A stretch of 8,172 bases of DNA from CAYSHJ01 sp964589725 (lineage in GTDB: Bacteria; Planctomycetota; Planctomycetia; Planctomycetales; Planctomycetaceae): contig CAZPUJ010000131.1 of NCBI GenBank assembly GCA_964589725.1, forward strand, positions 1-8,172. The letters run 5' to 3'. This document shows, in pieces, positions 1 through 5,416 of this stretch (the first letter of the stretch is position 1; every line of letters begins with the position of its first letter). Both the position numbers and the translations under genes were made by a program. The notes below the pieces were generated by a model that searched no databases, had not been told where the DNA came from, and saw nothing but the letters and a program-made list of their open reading frames with translations.

Positions 1-3
1 GGT

Positions 4-87
4 CAGGGCGGGAGAATGTTCTCGCCGGGCTTGGGGCGCGAAACGCCCCAAGCCCTCTTCACCAAACCCCAACATTCTTTTGCCCTG
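4..87. repeat. Nested inverted repeat (branched hairpin)
   Basis: Bases 4-20 and 71-87 form a 17-bp outer stem. Fourteen pairs are Watson-Crick and three are G-U when read as plus-strand RNA (g10-g12 opposite the t-run at 79-81). Inside it, 27-38 and 44-55 form a perfect 12-bp GC-rich stem with the 5-nt loop cgaaa. There is no long T-run behind either stem, only a weak ctcttc after the inner one, so it is not a clear intrinsic terminator. It could be a structured 3' end of a gene lying left of the window, or a small mobile or intergenic repeat. No coding sequence is visible between here and base 190. The pairing is seen directly; the role is unknown. Confidence 0.5.
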
Positions 88-191
88 CCATTCCTCAAAA
101 ATCCCATTTCGTTTCACCCACAAATTCTGGTGTAGACCCTATTTTCTTGGCGCTCGCGAAACGCCGGTTACAGCGAAACAAGTATCCGATC

Positions 192-935
192 TATTGAAGC
201 TGCGAGTTCGGATGCTGTGGTGGGGCGAGTCTGGACTCGCTGCACAACGGCGTCGATGAACAATTCGACAGACTTGGCATCAAACCGGGTTGCAGCGCGG
301 TGAGTTCGTTCAAACGGATCGTTTGCGGGTCCGGACGCGATGCTCGCCAGCCGAAGGCTTCGAGCAGATTGACGATCGTTTACGCGGCCGGTAGCGACAG
401 GGAAGGGCGGTCACGCTCGTTCGACATCGACGTGAGCTGCCAGGCTCGACGCGGAGGGCCAAGATTGATCGACACCTCCTGCTTGCGACCGCCGTCAACG
501 TCGATGTTCATGTCCTCGCAATGAAATGGTTTGCCGGCGGCAAGGAACAGCGAATCGACAAGCTGCTCGGCGGTCAGGCGACGCGAATGTAGTCCGGTCG
601 CTCCGCGACCGGAATTCGAGTCGCGGAGCGACTCGACTACGCGGGCTTGATACGCTCGCGAGTTGAAGATCAGCCGCACGAAATGCTTCAGATCGTCGTC
701 GTGAGTGATCAACTCACGTTCGAGCCATTCCAGCAACTCCAGGTGCGACGGCTTCGCGTTCTCCCAGTCGTCGACCGGTTCGACTAAGTCTTGGCCGAGG
801 TATCGTTGCCACATTCGATTGACGATGACTTGTCCGAACCGCCGATTGTCCGGTGAGGTGATGAGCGCGGCGAGTCGCTTCGGGCAGCTTGAAGAATTCG
901 TCCTTCGGTCGGACGCAGACCCTGTCCAGTACGGC
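192..935 (-). pseudogene. Decayed 3' remnant of a DUF1553 (PSD1) gene
   Basis: On the minus strand, 814 down to 383 reads as a recognisable DUF1553 core. It contains WQRYLGQDLVEPVDDW, then HLELLEWLERELI, LIFNSRAYQ, RRLTAEQLVDSLF and GPPRRAW followed by SNERDRPSL. The same frame continues upstream of the ATG at 814 as LITSPDNRRFGQVIVNR, so that ATG is not a real start. A TAA at 380-382 interrupts the frame just where the similarity goes on: TIVNLLEAFGWRASRPDP follows in the same frame, as expected if a CAA codon became TAA. Beyond about base 270 a tail-like stretch (VELFIDAVVQRVQTRPTTAS) lies in another frame, and about 25 residues usual in the family seem to be missing. Near 860-880 the upstream piece (EFFKLPEATRR, about 870-902) is also in a different frame. 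The N-terminal DUF1549 and cytochrome-like parts are absent, and mnmG lies immediately beyond. It is almost certainly non-functional. The boundaries are approximate and the exact lesions need an intact homologue. Confidence 0.8.
589..640. repeat. REPIN-like inverted pair of GTAG-headed REP hairpins
   Basis: This 52-bp near-palindrome is centred on GAATTC (612-617). Each half starts with GTAGTC read inward from its own end and contains a perfect small hairpin. The left one has an 8-bp stem (ccggtcgc/gcgaccgg) and the right one a 7-bp stem (gagtcgc/gcgactc), both with 3-nt loops. Where the halves differ (cg..cg against ga..tc), the differences are compensated inside each hairpin, so the small stems are what is maintained. 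A GTAG tetranucleotide followed by a hairpin is the known form of REP sequences mobilised by RAYT (TnpA-REP) tyrosine transposases, and two inverted REPs make a REPIN. No RAYT gene is in the window. The element lies in the DUF1553 remnant, in a loop region between LIFNSRAYQ and RRLTAEQ, and is read through in frame. Confidence 0.7.
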
Positions 936-974
936 GAAAACTGCTCCGAATCTCAAAGTTTTCTTCCCTCATCG

Positions 975-1027
975 TTGCCTTCGCTGGCTTCTGTTGAAAA
1001 CATCTGCACAGAAGCCAACGAAGGCAA
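975..1027. repeat. 20-bp-stem hairpin in the mnmG leader
   Basis: Bases 975-994 and 1008-1027 are inverted repeats matching at 19 of 20 positions, with a 13-nt loop (995-1007). The single mismatch is c984 against a1018. It is an A-C clash in plus-strand RNA but a G-U pair in minus-strand RNA. The stem ends 3 bases before the AGAGG that probably serves as the mnmG ribosome binding site (1031-1035), so it would sit in the 5' leader if transcription begins upstream. There is no T-run on either side, which argues against a simple intrinsic terminator. It could be an mRNA-stabilising or regulatory leader hairpin, or a small insertion element at the junction of the pseudogene and mnmG. Confidence 0.55.
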
Positions 1028-1047
1028 GAAAGAGGTAAACGCTGCGG

Positions 1048-2949
1048 ATGAGCGACATGACCTACGATTTTGATGTGGTGGTGATCGGAGCCGGTCACGC
1101 TGGCTGTGAGGCGGCGTTGGCGGCGGCTCGGATCGGGGCGAAGACGGCGTTGCTGACGATGAACTGCGACATGGTCGCGGCCATGAGCTGCAACCCGGCG
1201 ATCGGCGGAGTCGCCAAAGGACAAATCGTCCGTGAGATCGACGCTCTCGGCGGCGAGATGGGCCGCGTCATCGACGAGACTGGCATCCAGTTTCGAATGC
1301 TCAATCGCGCCAAAGGCCCGGCCATGCACAGCCCGCGGGCACAGGCGGACAAGAAGGCGTATCAGTTCGCCATGAAATGGCGGATCGAGCAGCAAGAGAA
1401 CTTGACGCTGCGGCAAGAGGTCGTCGAAGGATTGGCAACAGGAGTCGAGAGTCCAGTGTCCAGCGTCCAGTGTGGAATAATTTCAAAACTCTCGACTCTC
1501 GACTCTCAACTCTCGACTCATCGTATTTGCGGCGTGCGCGTTCGTGGCGGAGCGGTCTATCGCGCGAAGGCCGTGGTCATCACGACGGGCACGTTCCTGC
1601 AAGCCGTCATGCATACGGGCGAGGCGAAGGCGGCTGGCGGCAGAGCAGGGGAGGGGACAACGTCCGGACTGTCGCAGACGCTGAGCGAATTGGGTTTTGA
1701 ACTGACTCGATTCAAAACCGGAACGCCGTGTCGCCTCAACGGGCGGACGATCGACTTTTCTGTGTTGGAGGTACAACCGGGCGACGACGATCCACAGCCG
1801 TTTTCGTTCCTGACGGACGCGATCACTCAACCACAGATGGTCTGCCATCTGACGGAGACAAACGACAAGGTCCATGAACTGATTCGAGCTAACTTGCATC
1901 GAGCACCAATGTATTCCGGTCAGATTCAGTCGACCGGGCCTCGCTATTGCCCCAGCATCGAGGATAAGGTCGTCCGCTTTGCCGACAAGGCCTCTCACCA
2001 AATCTTCCTGGAGCCCGAAGGTCGCCGTACCTGCGAGTATTACTGCAACGGCATCTCAACCAGCCTTCCGCGAGATGTTCAGGAGGAACTGATTCATTCG
2101 ATCCACGGCCTTGAACGGGCCGAAATCATGCGATACGGCTACGCCGTCGAGTATGACTTTGCTCCACCGACACAATTGCACTCGACGCTGGAGACCAAGC
2201 GAATTGAGGGCCTGTACTTTGCCGGTCAGATCAACGGCACGACGGGCTACGAAGAAGCCGCCGGGCAAGGCCTGATCGCCGGCATCAACGCCGCTCTGAA
2301 GGTCGCGGGACAACCGCCGCTGATTCTCGACCGCAGTCAAGCGTATCTTGGCGTCATGATCGACGACCTCGTGACGAAAGGCGTTGACGAGCCGTACCGA
2401 ATGTTTACCTCGCGAGCCGAGTATCGTTTACTGCTGCGTCACGACAACTCGGACCGACGCTTGACGCCGACCGGACGACGTATCGGACTGGTGTCGGCTG
2501 AACGCTGGCAAAGATACGAAGCTCACGAAGCCGCGATTGCGGCGGCAACGGCTCTCGTGCCGAAGAAGTTTCATCAAGGGCATAGTCTGGAGGAATGGCT
2601 CCGCCGGCCGGAGATCGAATGGCCGGACGTCTGCCAGTTCAGCGAGGAAGCGCGATCGCTCGAACTACTGCCACTTGCGCAGAAGCAGATCTCCATCGAA
2701 GCCAAATACGCCGGATATATCCGCCGTCAGTCCGCCGCGATCGAACGCCAAGAGCAAATCGAAACCGTCCGCATCCCCGACTCATTCGACTTCTTCGCCT
2801 GCCCACAACTTCGTCACGAGGCCAAAGAAAAGCTGACGCGGGTTCGACCTCGCAACGTCGGCCAAGCCGGTCGCATCAGCGGAATCACACCGTCGGACTT
2901 AGCGGTGTTAATGTTGTACCTGACAGAGCCGACACGCCAGGCAACGTGA
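1048..2949 (+). CDS. mnmG: tRNA uridine-5-carboxymethylaminomethyl modification enzyme MnmG (GidA)
   Basis: MnmG is the FAD- and NADH-dependent partner of MnmE. The complex modifies C5 of the wobble uridine (U34) in tRNAs reading split codon boxes, in the cytoplasm. The 633-residue product is close to the usual length of about 630. Visible are the N-terminal dinucleotide fold GAGHAG (residues 14-19), the conserved CNPAIGG with Cys48 (Cys47 in E. coli), GPRYCPSIEDK with Cys301 (Cys277 in E. coli), GQINGTTGYEEAAGQG (about 393-408), YRLLLRHDNSDRRL, and the C-terminal helical segment SGITPSDLAVLMLYL (about 611-625) used for MnmE contact. The two cysteines are offset by +1 and +24 from E. coli, which fits an insertion of about 23-25 residues between them. 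That insertion is the repeat-derived stretch at residues 133-157. Start: ATG 1048 follows AGAGG with a long 12-nt gap. The in-frame ATG at 1057 is an alternative without a better site. The enzyme otherwise looks intact, and no mnmE or rsmG is in view. Confidence 0.96.
   Translation: MSDMTYDFDVVVIGAGHAGCEAALAAARIGAKTALLTMNCDMVAAMSCNPAIGGVAKGQIVREIDALGGEMGRVIDETGIQFRMLNRAKGPAMHSPRAQADKKAYQFAMKWRIEQQENLTLRQEVVEGLATGVESPVSSVQCGIISKLSTLDSQLSTHRICGVRVRGGAVYRAKAVVITTGTFLQAVMHTGEAKAAGGRAGEGTTSGLSQTLSELGFELTRFKTGTPCRLNGRTIDFSVLEVQPGDDDPQPFSFLTDAITQPQMVCHLTETNDKVHELIRANLHRAPMYSGQIQSTGPRYCPSIEDKVVRFADKASHQIFLEPEGRRTCEYYCNGISTSLPRDVQEELIHSIHGLERAEIMRYGYAVEYDFAPPTQLHSTLETKRIEGLYFAGQINGTTGYEEAAGQGLIAGINAALKVAGQPPLILDRSQAYLGVMIDDLVTKGVDEPYRMFTSRAEYRLLLRHDNSDRRLTPTGRRIGLVSAERWQRYEAHEAAIAAATALVPKKFHQGHSLEEWLRRPEIEWPDVCQFSEEARSLELLPLAQKQISIEAKYAGYIRRQSAAIERQEQIETVRIPDSFDFFACPQLRHEAKEKLTRVRPRNVGQAGRISGITPSDLAVLMLYLTEPTRQAT
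1444..1519. repeat. Two opposed heptanucleotide repeat arrays inside mnmG
   Basis: The left array (1444-1471) is four 7-nt units: gtcgaga, gtccagt, gtccagc, gtccagt. The right array (1488-1519) is actctcg, actctcg, actctca, actctcg plus actc. The right unit is the reverse complement, in cyclic permutation, of the leftmost unit, so the ends form an inverted repeat (gagtcgagag at 1442-1451 against ctctcgactc at 1510-1519). A 16-nt spacer separates the arrays. The stretch encodes roughly V133-T157 of MnmG, a low-complexity S/T/L/V-rich segment between the normal VVEGLA and CGVRVRGGAVYRAKAVVITTG parts. About 25 codons appear to have been added without breaking the frame. Heptanucleotide tandem repeats of this kind (STRR-type) are known from bacterial intergenic DNA. 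Confidence 0.75.
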
Positions 2950-3049
2950 ATCTTTTGGAGTCCGAAGCTTCATTGTAAAGAACTCGAGGGATCGCACAGC
3001 AATGGTGCTGCATTCGCTGATCCTTTTGTGCCTTCGACGTTCGTGCTTG

Positions 3050-3094
3050 TTTCGGACTTTGATATTCGGATTACGGATTGGCGGCGTCGCCGCC
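3050..3094. repeat. Degenerate heptad repeats followed by a GC palindrome
   Basis: In a 7-base register the sequence reads tttcgga, ctttgat, attcgga, ttacgga, ttggcgg. Three of the five units share the form ttNcgga and the others are degenerate. It is followed at once by ggcggcg-t-cgccgcc (3080-3094), a perfect 7-bp inverted repeat. The 7-nt period is the same as in the array inside mnmG, but the unit is different. It may be a worn member of the same class of short tandem repeat; chance cannot be excluded at this length. Confidence 0.3.
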
Positions 3095-3110
3095 CGGAGT
3101 ATTCCAATCG

Positions 3111-3131
3111 CGGGTTCCAAAACCCGATTTT
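3111..3131 (+). terminator. Possible weak intrinsic terminator after mnmG
   Basis: cgggtt (3111-3116) and aacccg (3121-3126) form a 6-bp stem with a 4-nt loop, followed by atttt and, a little further on, a second T-run. It lies about 160 nt downstream of the mnmG stop codon on the coding strand. The stem is short and the T-tract broken, so this is the best candidate seen and not a firm call. Confidence 0.3.
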
Positions 3132-3291
3132 CCTGGGATTTTTGCGGTGTTTTTGGCAAGTCGTCGATGTTCGACGGCACCCTCATTCGCGAACTTCAAG
3201 TATCTCCAAATCACCCAATTATCCCAGAAAAATTCAGGGTTGCATTCGGATGGCTCGATCTTCGCGCTTCAAATGCACTTTTAGAACCATC

Positions 3292-3330
3292 CTCTTGGGA
3301 TTCGTTAACCATGCTCTTGGAATTCGTTAA
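3292..3330. promoter_or_regulatory. 17-bp direct repeats spaced 22 bp, operator-like
   Basis: ctcttgggattcgttaa (3292-3308) and ctcttggaattcgttaa (3314-3330) match at 16 of 17 positions and start 22 bp apart. That is about two helical turns, so both copies would face the same side of the DNA. A further gttaaa follows at 3333. They lie about 365-400 bp upstream of the response regulator and just upstream of a possible promoter. Binding by a regulator, possibly the neighbouring HTH protein itself, is an inference from spacing only. Confidence 0.4.
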
Positions 3331-3388
3331 ATAGTTAAAAAGTGGCGAACTTTTTCGATCTTACTGCCAGCCAGCGGGTCGGTAAGAC

Positions 3389-3417
3389 TTGACTGATGCG
3401 TCAAAATGCGTTATCTC
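3389..3417 (+). promoter_or_regulatory. Possible promoter with overlapping inverted repeat
   Basis: TTGACT at 3389-3394 (5 of 6 to a sigma-70 -35 element) is followed after 17 bp by TATCTC at 3412-3417, a weak -10. The -35 element overlaps the inverted repeat ttgac-N6-gtcaa (3389-3404), and atgcgt occurs twice exactly 10 bp apart (3396-3401 and 3406-3411). The arrangement would suit a repressed or autoregulated promoter for the downstream regulator gene. Planctomycete promoters are poorly conserved and the leader would be nearly 280 nt, so this is tentative. Confidence 0.25.
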
Positions 3418-3693
3418 GTAGGACATTGTGGCTTCACCAGATCGGGGACTTTGGTTGGAAATACGCCTATTGACCGATTTCGCAGAATAAACAACAATCG
3501 GCCGTCTTGTTAGATTTGGTAACTATCGTTTGGCGCGAAGAGCTGATTTTTTGTCGACAATTTGTTAAAGTCTGCGAAACGAGTTATTCAGTCAGTAACG
3601 CGGTAGACTAGGACGTCTTGCTATCCAGTAGAGGCCATCGCGTTTGGGGTTGCCTCGTTGGGATCGGCCAGTTCATAAGGATGGATGTACGCG

Positions 3694-4281
3694 ATGAAGA
3701 CAGTTTTCACGACCGGCGAGGCCGCTAAGATTTGCAAGGTAAGCCAACAGACCATCATTCGCTGCTTTGACTCCGGGCAATTACGCGGGTTTCGAGTGCC
3801 CGGCTCGCGGTTCCGACGAATTCCGCGGGACATTCTCTATCGCTTCATGAAAGAGAATGGCATTCCGACTGACGCGCTGGAAAGCGGTCGCCGGAAAGCT
3901 TTGATCGTGGACGACGACGAGGAGTTGGTTGAATTGATCCGCGACGCGCTGGATGCGGACGGACGCTTTGAAGTGCGTGTCGCCAACAACGGCTTCGACG
4001 CCGGCATGATGGTCAAGGAGTATCACCCGGACATTATTGTGCTGGACGTCATGCTCCCGGACATCAACGGCAAGGAAGTTTGTCAGCGAGTCCGTGGTGA
4101 TGCCGCATTGGACGACGTGAAAATCATTTGCATCAGCGGCATGGTCGAGCAGGATAAGATTGACGACCTGAAAGCCTCCGGCGCGAACGAGTTCGTCCAG
4201 AAACCATTCGAAATTGAGCATTTGATCGAGCGAGTCTGCCAGTTGCTCGATGTCGAGCCGGCGGCGGCCACACGACGATAA
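3694..4281 (+). CDS. Response regulator with N-terminal excisionase/MerR-like HTH and C-terminal receiver
   Basis: This is a 195-residue cytoplasmic protein that probably binds DNA under control of phosphorylation. Residues 6-28 (TTGEAAKICKVSQQTI and on) form a helix-turn-helix of the excisionase/MerR type. The wing-like FRVPGSRFRRIP (33-44) and IPRDILYRFMKENGIP follow. A receiver domain starts near residue 67. It has the acidic pocket D73-D75, phosphoacceptor D118 in VLDVMLPDINGKEV, the switch residue S148 in CISG, and K170 in QKPF. All the residues needed for phosphorylation are present. The order is reversed compared with OmpR or NarL proteins, which carry the receiver first. Start: ATG 3694 gives the natural MKTVFTTGEAAK and a 12-nt gap from AAGGA. 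The in-frame ATG at 3685 would add MYA but leaves only 3 nt behind AAGGA. The downstream kinase gene is the probable phosphodonor. Promoter-like signals lie at 3292-3417. Confidence 0.88.
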   Translation: MKTVFTTGEAAKICKVSQQTIIRCFDSGQLRGFRVPGSRFRRIPRDILYRFMKENGIPTDALESGRRKALIVDDDEELVELIRDALDADGRFEVRVANNGFDAGMMVKEYHPDIIVLDVMLPDINGKEVCQRVRGDAALDDVKIICISGMVEQDKIDDLKASGANEFVQKPFEIEHLIERVCQLLDVEPAAATRR

Positions 4282-4378
4282 GACACGTTGTTGGCAAGCC
4301 TCGAACGATCGTCTGGGGATAGCATCGCAACAGGTCCACCCCGAGATTCACGTTTCAGGCCTGCCGAGCCAGAACACC

Positions 4379-4415
4379 GAACCCGTCTTCGACCTCGAAG
4401 CCGGGTTTTGTTTTT
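4379..4415 (+). terminator. Intrinsic-terminator-like hairpin between regulator and kinase
   Basis: aacccg (4380-4385) pairs with cgggtt (4402-4407). One mismatch (t4386/c4401) separates it from the inner stem cttcg/cgaag (4387-4391 and 4396-4400), which has a 4-nt loop. The stem runs straight into the T-rich tail ttttgttttt (4406-4415). It lies 98 nt after the regulator stop and ends 14 nt before the likely kinase start. It can act as the terminator of the regulator gene, or as an attenuator that lowers kinase expression. A separate kinase promoter would have to lie in 4282-4379, where I see no clear one, unless transcription starts inside the regulator gene. Confidence 0.6.
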
Positions 4416-4429
4416 GTGTCGAGGTTCCC

Positions 4430-5167
4430 GTGGCTGAACATTCCGACGTCACTGACATCACGCAAACCGAAGAATTTCGACGTGCGAAACTTGAAGCCTT
4501 GGCTGAGTTCGCCGCCGGAGCGGGACACGAGATCAATAATCCCGTCGCCACGATCGTCGGACGAGCCGAGCTGTTGCTCAAAGCCGAAACGAACCCGGAG
4601 CGGCGGCAAGCCTTGCTCACTATCGGAGCGCAAGCACTTCGCATTCGGGACATGATCGGCGACCTGATGCTCTTTGCCCGGCCGCCGCGACCAGAACCAA
4701 AATCACTGGATTTAGTCGAGGTCGTGGACGATGTGCTGCGAGCGTTGTCCGACGTCATTCGCTCGAAGTCATTGACCGTCGAACGTTGTGGCGAGACGTC
4801 AACGGCAATCTGGGCTGATCCAGTACAGCTTAAAGTCGTCATCAGCAACTTGCTGCATAACAGCGTGAATGCGTCGGCGATGTGCGGCTCGATCGTCATC
4901 GAATGTCGTCTGCTGGCCGATGCAAACTCGCCAGAATTGACTGTCTTCTCGATTCACGATCGGGGCTGCGGCCTTTCGCCGCTGGATCGTGAGCATTTGT
5001 TCGATCCGTTCTACTCCGGCCGGCAAGCGGGGCGAGGGCTTGGGTTTGGTCTGCCAAAATGCTGGCGGATTGTCGAGCAGCACAGCGGTCGGATTGAATT
5101 CGAGTCATCAGCCGAAGCGGGAACGACGTTTCGCGTCTATTGGCCGGCAAAGGACAATTGCGTTTGA
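4430..5167 (+). CDS. Soluble two-component histidine kinase, HisKA plus HATPase only
   Basis: This is a 245-residue kinase that autophosphorylates on histidine and passes the phosphate to a receiver aspartate, most likely that of the regulator gene upstream. The H-box is GAGHEINNPVATIVG with phosphoacceptor His33. The N-box is NLLHNSVNA with Asn144, the G1 box DRGCGL starts at Asp177, and the F-box LFDPFYSG and G2 box GRGLGFGL follow, so the ATP-binding core is complete. No transmembrane segment, PAS, GAF or HAMP domain precedes the dimerisation helix. Only about 20 residues come before it, so the signal must come through partner proteins or an unseen input. Start: GTG 4430 has GAGG (4421-4424) at 5-nt spacing. 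The frame is open back to an ATG at 4250 inside the regulator gene. That 60-residue extension would run through the terminator hairpin and looks non-coding, so I rejected it. Confidence 0.85.
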   Translation: MAEHSDVTDITQTEEFRRAKLEALAEFAAGAGHEINNPVATIVGRAELLLKAETNPERRQALLTIGAQALRIRDMIGDLMLFARPPRPEPKSLDLVEVVDDVLRALSDVIRSKSLTVERCGETSTAIWADPVQLKVVISNLLHNSVNASAMCGSIVIECRLLADANSPELTVFSIHDRGCGLSPLDREHLFDPFYSGRQAGRGLGFGLPKCWRIVEQHSGRIEFESSAEAGTTFRVYWPAKDNCV

Positions 5168-5293
5168 TGTCTCCGGTTGTAAGCGTCATATTGGCTGGGT
5201 AAACCGTTCCGATGGCGATGGTCCTGCCTGCAATCGTTGTCGGAGCGAAGGAACGCCGAGCTTTCGCCGACGATGTTGGAGGTTTGACCCAAA

Positions 5294-5317
5294 GGAGCCC
5301 TCTCGCTCCGCGAGAGG
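5294..5317 (+). repeat. Single REP-like hairpin
   Basis: GGAG is followed by cctctcgctccgcgagagg (5299-5317), a perfect 8-bp stem with loop tcc. The core cgctccgcg and the loop are the same as in the REPIN-like element at 589-640. The head GGAG-C-C corresponds position by position to GTAG-T-C there. It lies alone in the 249-bp spacer between the kinase and the aldolase-family gene, about 100 bp upstream of the latter. Another imperfect stem with a 2-nt bulge occurs at 5239-5271 in the same spacer. It is probably a diverged or single copy of the same repeat family. Confidence 0.5.
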
Positions 5318-5416
5318 TACTCCCGGTCGTGCGATGCAGTTTGTGCGTGTCTTGAGTGTTACGAGCATGCACATGGCTTCGTCACGCGGCGTGTAACGGC
5401 TAAGTCGGAGGCACCC

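Larger units (their letters stand above)
2950..3684. other. Non-coding stretch between mnmG and the response regulator
   Basis: No convincing gene is visible in these 735 bases. The open frames at 3002-3334 and 3028-3330 overlap each other in different frames, lack a clear ribosome binding site, and give serine-, phenylalanine- and arginine-rich products that I recognise from no family. The right half (about 3300-3600) is clearly more AT-rich than the neighbouring genes, as expected of a promoter region. It contains degenerate heptad repeats with a palindrome (3050-3094), a small hairpin with T-runs (3111-3131), 17-bp direct repeats (3292-3330), an inverted repeat over a possible -35 element (3389-3417), and a 10-bp palindrome ttgtcgacaa at 3551-3560. 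No tRNA-like cloverleaf was noticed. Confidence 0.6.

Noticed and set aside
300..524. Plus-strand open frame in the left region
   Set aside because: It is antisense to the DUF1553 remnant, whose minus-strand similarity is unmistakable.
784..1416. Long minus-strand open frame across the mnmG start
   Set aside because: It runs antisense to the conserved N-terminus of MnmG and shows no recognisable domain; it is a shadow of the real gene in GC-rich DNA.
1444..1519. Reading the heptad arrays as a CRISPR array
   Set aside because: The units are 7 nt without unique spacers and lie inside a coding sequence.
3002..3334. Open frames of 100-110 codons in the non-coding stretch
   Set aside because: They overlap in different frames, lack a ribosome binding site and resemble no family I know.
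3562..3590. TTGTTA / TATTCA promoter 17 bp apart
   Set aside because: Only about half of the consensus positions match at each element, no better than expected by chance in AT-richer DNA.
4250..4429. N-terminal extension of the kinase from ATG 4250
   Set aside because: It overlaps the regulator gene, passes through the terminator-like hairpin, has no domain character, and GTG 4430 has a well-placed GAGG.
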